Shown here: piece by piece, positions 1-7,380 of the stretch | Numbering within the stretch: the stretch's first letter is position 1 | Layout: every line of letters starts with the position of its first letter | Source of the DNA: Achromobacter denitrificans NBRC 15125 | GTDB lineage: Bacteria > Pseudomonadota > Gammaproteobacteria > Burkholderiales > Burkholderiaceae_B | Length of the DNA: 64,000 bases | Direction of reading: 5' to 3' | Assembly: GCF_001571365.1 (NCBI RefSeq) | Contig: NZ_BCTQ01000025.1 | Coordinates: 32,564-96,563, forward strand | Position numbers and translations under genes: made by a program | The notes under the pieces: model-generated | Database searches by the model: none | Told to the model about the DNA's origin: nothing | What the model saw: only the letters and a program-made list of their open reading frames with translations

Positions 1-58
1 GCCGGACGCGACCGCGCCCGGCGGGCCGCCGGCCCAGGACTGCCGCATCTGCGGATAG
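1..58 (+). other. Possible 3' end of a truncated gene
   Basis: The frame starting at base 2 is open and ends with TAG at 56-58, giving a short tail that ends in QDCRICG. It would converge on the Usp gene that follows. Only 18 codons are visible, other frames are also open here, and nothing identifies a family, so this is weak. Confidence 0.2.
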
Positions 59-65
59 CGCGCCG

Positions 66-902
66 TCAATGGGAAAAAAGAACGGGCATCGTCATCGCCG
101 CGAGCAGCGTGCGCGTTGCGCCGCCCATGATCCATTGGCGCATGCGGCTATGGCCGTAGGCGCCCATGACGATGAGATCGGCGCTGAAGTCCGCCGCCGC
201 GCTCAGGATCGCATCGCCGACGTCTATGTCGCGCGTGTTGCGGAATTCGTGTTCGGGCAGGGGAAAGCCGTGGCAGGCGCAGTACGCCGCCAGGTCTTCG
301 AACGGCACTTCGAGCGCGGATGCGTCGTCCGCGCCCTCGCCCAGCGTCAGGACGGCCAAGGCGTGGGCATTGCGCAGTAGCGGCGCGGCGTCGGCAATGG
401 CGCGGGCCGACTCGCGGCCCCGGTCCCAGCAGTACAGCACGCGCGCGCCGACCGCCTTGAATGTGCCCAGCGTCGGCAGGACGATGACGGGGCGGCCGAC
501 GGACATCAGCACTTGCTCCACGAAATCGTTCCCGATGGCGGCGTCCAGGTCGTCGGGGTTGTCCTGGCTGACGACGAGCACGTCCGAACAGCGCGCGTGC
601 CGGGCCACGCAATCCGCCGGGGAGCCCTCCCCTTGCCGCCACGAGGCGGACACGCCGAGGTCCCTTGCCGCCTCGCTGAACGCGGCCTGGGCGGCGGTGC
701 GGCCCTGTTCGTTGATCTGCGTGGCCGTGTCCATGGACCGCACCCACAGCCCGGCCTCGTCGTAGAAATAGCCGGGCGCGACGTAGCTGGCGAATATGCC
801 CGTGAGATGGGCGTCATGCGCCTTGGCCAGGCGCAGGGAAAACTCCAGGCGGCGCGACATGTCGACGCCATGGTCCAGGTGAACGGCTATGCGGCGAAAC
901 AT
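66..902 (-). CDS. Tandem-domain universal stress protein
   Basis: A cytosolic 278-residue protein with two Usp (adenine-nucleotide hydrolase-like) domains, roughly residues 1-140 and 150-278. The second domain ends with the nucleotide-loop pattern GAYGHSRMRQW...GGAT (about 247-263), close to the G-x2-G-x9-G(S/T) ATP-binding motif; the first domain lacks a clear copy. I chose the ATG that gives MFRRIAVHLD because it begins the first beta strand and lies 11 bp after the Hsp20 stop; a longer open frame upstream runs through the Hsp20 gene in another frame and is spurious. It is co-transcribed with hsp20. Tandem Usp proteins next to FNR-type regulators are usually oxygen-limitation or stress-survival proteins; the exact role is not known. 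Confidence 0.9.
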   Translation of the reverse strand: MFRRIAVHLDHGVDMSRRLEFSLRLAKAHDAHLTGIFASYVAPGYFYDEAGLWVRSMDTATQINEQGRTAAQAAFSEAARDLGVSASWRQGEGSPADCVARHARCSDVLVVSQDNPDDLDAAIGNDFVEQVLMSVGRPVIVLPTLGTFKAVGARVLYCWDRGRESARAIADAAPLLRNAHALAVLTLGEGADDASALEVPFEDLAAYCACHGFPLPEHEFRNTRDIDVGDAILSAAADFSADLIVMGAYGHSRMRQWIMGGATRTLLAAMTMPVLFSH

Positions 903-913
903 GGCGGTCTCCC

Positions 914-1339
914 TTATTCGATCCGCAGCGTCTTGTTCCGGTTGCCCGCGGCTTTGGGCAAGGTCAGGACCAGCACGCCGTTCTCGCAGACCGCCCGGGC
1001 GGCGGACTCGTCTATCGAACTGGCCAGCGATACCGTACGCTGGATCCGCCCCCAGAACCTCTCCTGGCGGATCGTGTTGCCCGCTGCCTTCACTTCGCTG
1101 CTCTGTTCCTTGTTGGCCGAGATCATCACGGTGTTCCCGTCGATTTCCACCGAGATGTCTTTCTTGTCTATTCCGGGAACTTCGGCCTTCAACACGTACT
1201 TGTCGCCCTCTTCGGTCACGTCGATGTCCATCCGGGGCGCCTGGTCCTCGGCGCCGTGCCGGATCGGCCGCAGAAAGGCCTGGAACACGTCCGCGAGGGG
1301 TTCGGCGGAAAACGGGCTGTATTGCGTCAAGCGCGGCAT
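914..1339 (-). CDS. Hsp20/alpha-crystallin small heat shock protein
   Basis: A 141-residue ATP-independent chaperone of the Hsp20 family. The alpha-crystallin domain spans about residues 35-140, with the strand motif VLKAEVPGIDKKDISVEI and the closing ENGVLVLTLPK, which is the family signature (G-V-L-x-L-x-x-P). The N-terminal arm is short, and the C-terminal tail (KTLRIE) carries a possible I-x-E variant of the I-x-I anchoring motif. It is the first gene of a two-gene unit with the tandem Usp. An FNR-like box lies about 85 bp upstream of its ATG, so induction at low oxygen is more likely than, or in addition to, heat control; no obvious sigma-32 promoter was seen. Confidence 0.93.
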   Translation of the reverse strand: MPRLTQYSPFSAEPLADVFQAFLRPIRHGAEDQAPRMDIDVTEEGDKYVLKAEVPGIDKKDISVEIDGNTVMISANKEQSSEVKAAGNTIRQERFWGRIQRTVSLASSIDESAARAVCENGVLVLTLPKAAGNRNKTLRIE

Positions 1340-1416
1340 GGCTATCTCCCTGTCGAGTGAACGGCGGGCGCCCGCCCGCCTTCGATGCCATGTTGCTCCG
1401 CCACGCCGCGCCCATC

Positions 1417-1430
1417 TTGACCTTTGTCAA
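1417..1430 (-). promoter_or_regulatory. FNR-like box, hsp20 side
   Basis: TTGACCTTTGTCAA is a perfect TTGAC-N4-GTCAA inverted repeat, one base per half-site away from the FNR/ANR consensus TTGAT-N4-ATCAA. Its centre is about 85 bp from the hsp20 ATG, compatible with a class II activator position and a 40-45 nt leader. A matching box lies on the other side of this intergenic region, and an FNR-family gene is 4 kb away. Confidence 0.6.
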
Positions 1431-1491
1431 CCCTAAAACGGGGACGAAAATCCCGGCGCGAAATGCCGCTCCGGAGAAAACCGGCGGGAAG

Positions 1492-1505
1492 TTGACCGGC
1501 GTCAA
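1492..1505 (+). promoter_or_regulatory. FNR-like box, usp side
   Basis: TTGACCGGCGTCAA is a second TTGAC-N4-GTCAA inverted repeat. A -10-like GATGAT occurs at 1527-1532, 31 bp centre to centre, which is the spacing expected when FNR sits at -41.5. The downstream usp ATG is at 1592 with a good AGGAGGC ribosome site. The two boxes are arranged symmetrically for the two divergent operons. Confidence 0.62.
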
Positions 1506-1591
1506 TTCGGCCGCCGACCGCAGCGCGATGATGTCCATGTGCCCGGCGTTCATTTCCCCGCAGACCCCGGCATCCCCTACCAGGAGGCGCT

Positions 1592-2017
1592 GTGAAAAAC
1601 GTACTTGTCCCCGTCGACGGATCGGCCAACTCGCTGCGCGCCGTGCGCTACATGGTCGATTACATCCAAGAGAACGGCCCCTGCGCCCTGCACCTGCTCA
1701 ACGTGCAGCTTCCCATCGTTTCCGGGACGGTGCTGACCTTCATCGACCAGAAGACCATCCAGGAGTACTACGAGGACGAGGCCAAAATGGCCCTGTCCGA
1801 CGCGAAGGCGCTGCTGGACAGGGCGGGCATCGTCTACGAGGTCGCCCTGCGCGTCGGCAATATCGCCGACACGATCAAGAACTACGCCACGGAACAGCGC
1901 TGCGACCACATCGTCATGGGGTCGCGAGGGCTGGGCGCGGCGGGCAGCCTGCTGCTGGGGTCGGTCACCCTGAAAGTGCTGCACACCATCCACATCCCCG
2001 TCGTCCTGATCAACTAG
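1592..2017 (+). CDS. Universal stress protein, single domain
   Basis: A 141-residue UspA-family protein with one Usp domain. It opens with the strand MKNVLVPVDGS and ends with GSRG-x9-GSVT, matching the ATP-binding loop G-x2-G-x9-G(S/T), so it probably binds nucleotide. It is preceded by AGGAGGC eight bases before the ATG. It starts a plus-strand series (usp, usp, CBS protein, flavodoxin-like) with 19-63 bp gaps, likely one transcript driven by the upstream FNR-like box. A cytosolic stress or starvation role is inferred from family and context. Confidence 0.92.
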   Translation: MKNVLVPVDGSANSLRAVRYMVDYIQENGPCALHLLNVQLPIVSGTVLTFIDQKTIQEYYEDEAKMALSDAKALLDRAGIVYEVALRVGNIADTIKNYATEQRCDHIVMGSRGLGAAGSLLLGSVTLKVLHTIHIPVVLIN

Positions 2018-2036
2018 ATCCTCAGGAGCCCACGCC

Positions 2037-2495
2037 ATGTACCAACGCATACTCGTCCCCCTGGACGGCAGCGAAACCTCGGACCTCGGGTTGACCGAAG
2101 CCATACGCCTGGCGCAGCTGACGCACGCCAGGCTGCGACTGATCCACGTCATCGACGAGCTCTCTTTCGCCTTCACGGCGGACGCCTACAGCTATCGCGC
2201 GGGCGAGCTGCTGGACCTGCTGCGCAAGAACGGCGCCGACATCCTGGAAAAGGCCCTGGCCACGGTGCGGGCGCAAGGCATCGAAGCGGATACCGTGCTC
2301 TACGAAAACCTGGACAAGACCGTGCAGCAGCGCGTGCTCTCCGAGGCCGAGACCTGGGAGGCGGACCTGATCGTGATCGGCACCCACGGCCGCCGCGGCG
2401 TGCGCCGCATGGTGCTGGGCAGCAGCGCCGAGGGCATCCTGCGCAGCGCCCACGTGCCCGTGCTGCTGGTGCGCTCCCCCAACGGGACGTCCTGA
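2037..2495 (+). CDS. Universal stress protein, single domain
   Basis: A 152-residue UspA-family protein. It begins MYQRILVPLDGSETS and carries GTHG-x9-GSSAE near the C terminus, the nucleotide-binding loop of ATP-binding Usps. The start follows the previous stop by 19 bp and has an AGGAG ribosome site. It differs enough from the preceding Usp that this is an old paralogue pair rather than a recent duplication. Same transcript and likely regulation as the upstream usp. Confidence 0.92.
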   Translation: MYQRILVPLDGSETSDLGLTEAIRLAQLTHARLRLIHVIDELSFAFTADAYSYRAGELLDLLRKNGADILEKALATVRAQGIEADTVLYENLDKTVQQRVLSEAETWEADLIVIGTHGRRGVRRMVLGSSAEGILRSAHVPVLLVRSPNGTS

Positions 2496-2558
2496 GCCGA
2501 ACGGCCGGCGGCCCCAAGCAGACAGACGGCGCCCCTCCGGGCGCCCCGGAGAGCAACC

Positions 2559-3014
2559 ATGCGCGCGCGCGAACTTATGACCCCTTCCCCTTATTGCGTC
2601 AACGCCAGAACGCCCGTCTCCCAGATCATGCGCATCCTGCTGGACGAAAACATCAGCGCGGTGATGGTGCTGGGCGACGACGGCAAGCTCATCGGCCTGG
2701 TCAGCGAGGGCGACCTGGTGCGGCGGCTGGACAGCTCGCACCAGAAGAAAATAGACCACTGGCTGGCGCTGCTCGCCGAAGGCGAGGCGCTGAACCTGGA
2801 GTTCCTGCACAGCCTGCAGCTGGGCGAGCAGACCGCCGCCTCCGTCATGAGCAGCCCGGTGATCACGGTGGACGACACGGCAGACCTGTCGGCGATCGCC
2901 GAACTGCTGCTCAAGCGCGGCATCAAGCGCGTGCCCGTCACGCGCGACGGCAAGCTGGTCGGCGTGGTCAGCCGGCGCGACATCCTGCGGGCGCTGCTGG
3001 CCCAGGAAGCCTGA
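2559..3014 (+). CDS. CBS-domain pair protein
   Basis: A 151-residue stand-alone Bateman module: two CBS motifs at about residues 1-60 (RELMTPSPYCVNARTPV... GLVSEGDL) and 88-148 (VMSSPVITVDDTADL... GVVSRRDI), joined by a charged linker. Such modules bind adenine nucleotides and sense energy state; there is no attached enzyme or channel domain. It sits 63 bp after a usp gene and 27 bp before a flavodoxin-like gene, so it probably belongs to the same stress transcript. A second, shorter CBS pair protein is encoded at 20011-20451. Confidence 0.9.
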   Translation: MRARELMTPSPYCVNARTPVSQIMRILLDENISAVMVLGDDGKLIGLVSEGDLVRRLDSSHQKKIDHWLALLAEGEALNLEFLHSLQLGEQTAASVMSSPVITVDDTADLSAIAELLLKRGIKRVPVTRDGKLVGVVSRRDILRALLAQEA

Positions 3015-3041
3015 GGACCGCAACCGCGACAGGAGCCCGCC

Positions 3042-3563
3042 ATGGAGCGCATCGGCATCGTTTTCTATTCCCGCACCGGCACCGCCCGGGCCGCCGCCGA
3101 GCGTTTGGGCTCCTTGAGCGGCTGGCCCGTCCACGAAGTCCGGGACGCCGTGCCCAGGTTTGGCCTGGGCGGCGACGCGCGCTGCGTCCTCGACATCCTG
3201 CTCAAGCGCAATCCCGACTTCCGCTACGACGGTCCCCCACTGGACCAGCTGGACCACGTCATCCTGATCGCGCCGGTATGGCTGCGTTCGCTGGCGGCGC
3301 CCATGCGGGCCTTCCTCCAGACGCAGGGCCGGCTGATCAAGGCCTATTCGGTGATCTGCGTGATGTCGGGCTACGGCGGCTTCCGCGCCGTCGACGATAT
3401 CGCCACCCTGTCGGGGTCCAGGCCCCGCTCCATCCTGCTCCTGAAGCAGTATGACGTGCTGGCCGAGGAGTGCGATGCGTCCCTCTGCCGCTTCCGGGAA
3501 CAGACGCAGGCGGCCGCGGGACGCCCGGACTGGAACGATCCGGTGCTGCCCGCCGTGGACTAG
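3042..3563 (+). CDS. Flavodoxin-family protein
   Basis: A 173-residue protein with a flavodoxin-like fold. The N-terminal strand-loop GIVFYSRTGTARAAAERL contains the FMN-phosphate loop S-R-T-G-T-A, and later segments (DHVILIAPVWLRSLAAPM; ICVMSGYGGFRAV) fit the other FMN-facing loops. It would carry one or two electrons or act as a small quinone/azo-type reductase in the cytosol; the partner is unknown. It is the last gene of the stress operon and is followed by 122 bp before the sensor kinase. Confidence 0.75.
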   Translation: MERIGIVFYSRTGTARAAAERLGSLSGWPVHEVRDAVPRFGLGGDARCVLDILLKRNPDFRYDGPPLDQLDHVILIAPVWLRSLAAPMRAFLQTQGRLIKAYSVICVMSGYGGFRAVDDIATLSGSRPRSILLLKQYDVLAEECDASLCRFREQTQAAAGRPDWNDPVLPAVD

Positions 3564-3685
3564 CGCCCGCGCGCCCTAGTGCTTTTGAACGACTGCGCCC
3601 AGCCCCTGTGGCCAGGCGCGGGAATGTGTGCTGCAATAATTTGCATCCGCCTCAGGACGACATCGGCACATCGCACGTTCCCGCA

Positions 3686-4774
3686 ATGAAGCAACCGCTC
3701 AGCGCGCCGCCCCTGCTCGACATCATCCAGTCCGCCACCGAACCGATCATCACGATAGACGAGCACCAGCGCATCGTGATGTTCAATCCGGCGGCCGAAC
3801 GCGTCTTCCTGTGCGGCGCCGACAAGGCCATCGGCGCGAACCTGGCCATGCTCATCCCGGAGCGCTTCCGCGCCGCCCATGCCAGGCATGTGGACCGTTT
3901 CAGGGAAACCGGCATCTCAGACCGCCAGATGGGCCTGGGCGGCCCCCTGTGGGGCCTGCGCTCGAACGGCGAGGAATTTCCCATGGAGGCGTCGATCTCC
4001 CAGACCCGGTCGGAGGCCGGCGTCTTCCTGTCCGTCTTCCTGCGGGACGTCACCGAACGGCAACGGGTGGACCAGGCCTTGCGGGCCTCGCGCGACGAGC
4101 TGACCCGGCTCTCGACCGCCCTGCTGCACGTGCGCGAGCAGGAAAAGAAACACATCGCCCGGGAGCTGCACGACGACCTGGGCCAGACCCTGACGGCGCT
4201 GACCATGGAGCTGTCGCAACTGGAGGCCGGCTTCCCGCCCGACGACGAGGACATGCGCGCCCGCGTGCGCGGCATGCGCGACCTGATCAAGAAGACCTTC
4301 GCCTCGTTGCGGCGCATCGCCTCCGACCTGCGGCCGGTCATGCTGGACGATCTCGGGCTGGCGGCGGCGGCCGAATGGCTGGTGGCGGACTTCGTGTCCC
4401 GCTACGGCATCGACACCGAGGCCGATATCTCGATCGGCGGCGAGGAGCCCAGCAAGCCCGTGGCCACCACCCTGTTCCGGGTCGTCCAGGAGGCGCTTAC
4501 CAACATCGCCAAGCATGCGCAGGCCAGCAAGGTCACCCTGCGGCTGCACTGCACGGATACACAGTGCGAACTGAGCGTGCAGGACGACGGCGTGGGCGCG
4601 ACGCCCGAAAGCCTGGCGAAAAAACTGCCCATGTCGCTGGGGCTGCAAGGCATCCGCGAACGGGTCCGGCTGCTCAACGGCGAGGTCACCATCCATACGC
4701 GCAAGAAGGGAGGGTTCCGCCTGGGCGTCCGCATGCCGGCGCAGCCGCCCCATTCCCCCTGGGAGGCATTGTGA
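3686..4774 (+). CDS. Cytosolic PAS sensor histidine kinase (NarL/FixL-like, HisKA_3)
   Basis: A 362-residue soluble kinase. A PAS domain spans about 10-125 and resembles the FixL PAS core (NLAMLIPERFR, then GEEFPMEASIS), but the place where FixL has its haem-ligating histidine reads SDRQMGLG, so a haem is unlikely. HisKA_3 follows with phospho-acceptor His162 in ARELHDDLGQ. The ATPase has an N-box near 269-280 (EALTNIAKHAQ), DDGVG at 300-304 and GLQGIRERV at 319-327. There are no membrane spans. The ATG giving MKQPLSAPP begins just before the PAS; the longer open frame upstream overlaps the flavodoxin gene. The stop overlaps the GTG start of the response regulator. Confidence 0.93.
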   Translation: MKQPLSAPPLLDIIQSATEPIITIDEHQRIVMFNPAAERVFLCGADKAIGANLAMLIPERFRAAHARHVDRFRETGISDRQMGLGGPLWGLRSNGEEFPMEASISQTRSEAGVFLSVFLRDVTERQRVDQALRASRDELTRLSTALLHVREQEKKHIARELHDDLGQTLTALTMELSQLEAGFPPDDEDMRARVRGMRDLIKKTFASLRRIASDLRPVMLDDLGLAAAAEWLVADFVSRYGIDTEADISIGGEEPSKPVATTLFRVVQEALTNIAKHAQASKVTLRLHCTDTQCELSVQDDGVGATPESLAKKLPMSLGLQGIRERVRLLNGEVTIHTRKKGGFRLGVRMPAQPPHSPWEAL

Positions 4775-5424
4775 TCACGGTCATGCTGGCGGACGACCAC
4801 ACCCTGCTGCGCGCGGGCCTGCGGCGCCTGCTCGAACACGCCGGCGACATTTCGGTCGAAGGCGAGGCCGGCAACGGCGCCGAGGCGCTGGCGCTGCTGG
4901 CCCAGCGCCCCTGGGACCTGCTGGTGCTGGACATGTCCATGCCCGGCCGCGACGGCGTAGACCTGATCCGCCAGATCCGCGGCGAACACCCCAAACTGCC
5001 GATCCTCGTGCTCACCATGCACGGCGAGCAACAATACGCGGTGCGCGCGATCAAGGCGGGCGCGGCCGGCTACCTGACCAAGGACAGCGCCGCCGAGGAA
5101 CTGGTGGAGGCGGTGCGCAAGGTGGCCGGCGGCGGCCGCTACCTGAGCCGGTCCCTGGCGGAGAACATCGTCTTCGAGCGGCACGGCGACGCCGACGCCC
5201 TGCCCCACCTGATGCTGTCGGACCGCGAGCTGACGGTGTTCCGGCATCTGGCTTCCGGCCTGAACAACTCAGACATCGCCAAGCGCCTGTTCCTGAGCGT
5301 CAAGACCATCAGCACCTACAAGAGCCGCATCCTCGTCAAGATGCATTTGCGCAACCAGACGGACTTGGTCCGCTACGCGATCAGGCACCGCCTGGTCGAC
5401 GACAAGGACGCTCCGGACCTCTGA
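4771..5424 (+). CDS. FixJ/NarL-family response regulator
   Basis: A 217-residue regulator starting with GTG that overlaps the kinase stop (GTGA), so the pair is translationally coupled. The receiver domain (1-120) has the acidic pair D8-D9, phospho-acceptor D54 in LVLDMSMPG, a switch Thr in VLTMHG and Lys in YLTKDS. The LuxR-type HTH (about 148-210) reads LSDRELTVFRHLASG, then DIAKRLFLSVKTISTYKSRI. It is the partner of the upstream PAS kinase and directly precedes an FNR-type gene, like the FixLJ-FixK arrangement. Confidence 0.94.
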   Translation: MITVMLADDHTLLRAGLRRLLEHAGDISVEGEAGNGAEALALLAQRPWDLLVLDMSMPGRDGVDLIRQIRGEHPKLPILVLTMHGEQQYAVRAIKAGAAGYLTKDSAAEELVEAVRKVAGGGRYLSRSLAENIVFERHGDADALPHLMLSDRELTVFRHLASGLNNSDIAKRLFLSVKTISTYKSRILVKMHLRNQTDLVRYAIRHRLVDDKDAPDL

Positions 5425-5440
5425 GCCGCCCACCGCGACA

Positions 5441-5466
5441 CGTAGGAAAATTCCTACGTCCGTAGG
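5441..5466 (+). promoter_or_regulatory. Palindromic operator upstream of the FNR-type gene
   Basis: CGTAGGAA-AA-TTCCTACG (5441-5458) is a perfect 8-bp inverted repeat around two bases, followed by another direct CGTAGG half-site at 5461-5466. It lies between the response-regulator stop and the fnr ATG, about 105-120 bp before the latter. The half-site resembles the ACGTAG core of FixJ-type sites, so the adjacent response regulator is the best candidate to bind it. That assignment is inference. Confidence 0.5.
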
Positions 5467-5563
5467 CGATTACAGCGGAAATCCGGCGTGCCGCGCTGAT
5501 AGCGCGAGACCGGCCCGAAACGCATACTGGGTTCCGGACCACCCGATCTGGCGAGGCGCGGCC

Positions 5564-6289
5564 ATGGAAACCATCTCCGTATTCCCCGAAACGGCTTTGC
5601 CGCCGCAAGCGGCGCCCGCGGGCGACTGCGCCGCATGCCCCCTGGCCCGCCTTTGCCACCCAACGGAGGACGCGCCCGTCCCGGCCTTCCGCGCGCGGCG
5701 GCGCGTCCGCCAGGGCGAGGCGATCTACCGGGCGGGCGACGCCTTGCAGAACCTCTACCGGCTGCGCTCCGGCTCCGTGAAGATCCGCCACACCAACCCC
5801 TCCGGACTGGAACAGATCACCGCCTTTCCCATCGCCGGCGCCCTGCTCGGGCTGGACGCCATCGAGACCGGCGCGCACGCGAGCGATGCCATCGCGCTGG
5901 AAGACTCGCTGGTCTGCGTGCTGCCCTACGCGGATCTCATGCGCAACTGCCACCAGGACTTCACGGCCGCCCAGCTCTTCAACAGGCTGATCGCCCACGA
6001 CATCAACGAATGCCGCCACCTGCTGATGGCATTGGGATGCATGACGACCGAGGAACGCGTGGCGAATTTCCTGATGGGCATATCGCGACAGATGGCGGCC
6101 AACGGCTACTCGCCCCGCGAGTTCATCCTGAAGATGACGCGCGAAGACATCGCCAGCCACCTCGGGATGAAAGTGGAAACCGTGTGCCGCGTGCTGGCGC
6201 GCCTGCAAGCGGCGTCGCTGGTGCAGGTCCGCAGAAGGCGGCTGGAAATCCGCGACATCGACGCGCTGCGAAAAATGGGCTGCGGCTGA
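5564..6289 (+). CDS. fnr: FNR-type CRP-family oxygen-responsive regulator
   Basis: A 241-residue Crp/FNR regulator. All four cluster cysteines of FNR are present: C22, C25 and C31 in DCAACPLARLC and C118 in EDSLVCVLPY, so a [4Fe-4S] oxygen sensor is expected. A cyclic-nucleotide-like beta roll (40-125) and dimer helix (130-160) precede the HTH (190-215). The recognition helix reads VETVCR; Glu205 and Arg209 match the TTGA-reading residues of FNR, but its Ser is Cys208 here. Found downstream of a PAS kinase/FixJ-like pair and near a stress operon with FNR-like boxes. Likely an activator of low-oxygen genes. Confidence 0.92.
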   Translation: METISVFPETALPPQAAPAGDCAACPLARLCHPTEDAPVPAFRARRRVRQGEAIYRAGDALQNLYRLRSGSVKIRHTNPSGLEQITAFPIAGALLGLDAIETGAHASDAIALEDSLVCVLPYADLMRNCHQDFTAAQLFNRLIAHDINECRHLLMALGCMTTEERVANFLMGISRQMAANGYSPREFILKMTREDIASHLGMKVETVCRVLARLQAASLVQVRRRRLEIRDIDALRKMGCG

Positions 6290-6346
6290 TCCGAGACCGA
6301 GCGGACGCCCGCGACGGCCTTCATGTAGCCCCGGCCGCCGCCTTCC

Positions 6347-7147
6347 TCATGCCCGATTCTTGCGCGCCGCGCGGCGCGCGACGAAGTCCTGCACCGCCTG
6401 CGCATGCGCCGGGGTCTTGTGGGCCAGGGCCTGGTAGGCCGCCGACAGCTCCAGCAACGTGTCCAGGCGCGAATGCTGGCTTTCGCGCAGCAGCCGCTTG
6501 GTCAGGCGCACCGCGTCGGGCGAATTGGCGGCGATGCGGCCGGCCAGCGCATGCGCCGCCGGCAGCAATTCCGCCGCCGGCACCACGCGCGAAACCAGGC
6601 CCCATTCGGCCGCCGTGCGCGCGTCGATCGCGTCGCCGGTGAACGACATTTCGGCCGCCCGCGCCATGCCGATCAGGCGCGGCAGGAACCAGGCGCCGCC
6701 GTCGCCCGGCACGATGCCCAGCTTCACGAAGCTCTCGGCGAACGACGCTTCCTCCGCGGCGATCCGGACGTCGCACATGCAGGCCAGGTCGCAACCGGCG
6801 CCGACCGCGGGGCCGTTGACCGCGGCGATGGTGGGCACCTCCAGCGCGTGCAAGGCCAGCGGCAGGCGCTGGATGCCGTGGCGGTACTCCTGGCGCAACG
6901 CGGTGCCGCCCACTTCCGGGCCGATCTGGCGCTGCATGTCGTTGACGTTGCCGCCGGACGAGAACACGGCGCCGGACGCGGCGATGATCAGCACGCGGAC
7001 GGCCGGGTCGCGTTCGATGCGCGCGAAGGCCGCGAGCAGTTCGTCGACCATCGTGCTGCCCGTCAGGGCGTTGCGGGTTTTCGGGTCGTCCAGGGTCAGG
7101 GTGACCACGCCGTTTTCGTCCTGCTCGTAACGCAATAGTTCGCTCAT
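6347..7147 (-). CDS. Enoyl-CoA hydratase/isomerase (crotonase) family protein
   Basis: A 266-residue crotonase-fold enzyme acting on an acyl-CoA. The oxyanion-hole segment FSSGGNVNDM and the second one NGPAVGAGCDLACMCD are present. The segment FVKLGIVPGDGGAWFLPR replaces the first catalytic Glu of classical hydratases (in PEILLGTIPG) with Phe and introduces an Asp in PGDGG, while the later Glu (ARAAEMSFTG) is kept; that pattern is common in isomerase-like members. It is transcribed divergently from the acyl-CoA dehydrogenase operon, and the shared promoter carries two GATA-N9-TATC sites. It probably catalyses a beta-oxidation-like step for the same substrate. Confidence 0.9.
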   Translation of the reverse strand: MSELLRYEQDENGVVTLTLDDPKTRNALTGSTMVDELLAAFARIERDPAVRVLIIAASGAVFSSGGNVNDMQRQIGPEVGGTALRQEYRHGIQRLPLALHALEVPTIAAVNGPAVGAGCDLACMCDVRIAAEEASFAESFVKLGIVPGDGGAWFLPRLIGMARAAEMSFTGDAIDARTAAEWGLVSRVVPAAELLPAAHALAGRIAANSPDAVRLTKRLLRESQHSRLDTLLELSAAYQALAHKTPAHAQAVQDFVARRAARKNRA

Positions 7148-7235
7148 GCCGTACGTCGCCTCGCGGTTGGGAAAATATGCCGTCCAGGGTAGGCGGGGCG
7201 GCCGTATCGCGTCCAATACTGTTTCGGCGTCTGGC

Positions 7236-7252
7236 GATACCGTTGCAATATC
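7236..7252. promoter_or_regulatory. LysR-type site (GATA-N9-TATC), copy 1
   Basis: GATACCGTTGCAATATC fits the LysR T-N11-A rule. It lies in the divergent region between the crotonase gene and the dehydrogenase operon, 33 bp before a second copy. A third copy precedes the lysR gene at the far end of the cluster. Confidence 0.55.
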
Positions 7253-7284
7253 AGCCCGAGGGCGGCCGGGGCGGTCCGCCCGCT

Positions 7285-7301
7285 GATACGAAAACCGTAT
7301 C
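7285..7301. promoter_or_regulatory. LysR-type site (GATA-N9-TATC), copy 2
   Basis: GATACGAAAACCGTATC is the most symmetrical copy: TGATACG and CGTATCA flank AAAAC. It lies 80 bp upstream of the first acyl-CoA dehydrogenase start, a normal activator distance for LysR regulators. An A-rich stretch follows (GAAAAAAATATTAG), probably part of the promoter. Confidence 0.6.
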
Positions 7302-7380
7302 AAAAAGCTGGAAAAAAATATTAGACAGGTCTCACCCCCAGGGGGGATAGTCCTCCGCAACCGAGAAGACGGACGGAGAC

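Noticed and set aside
66..1553. A 495-codon minus-strand frame running through Usp and Hsp20
   Set aside because: Only its last 278 codons are the Usp protein; the upstream part overlaps hsp20 in another frame and has arginine-rich, low-complexity composition.
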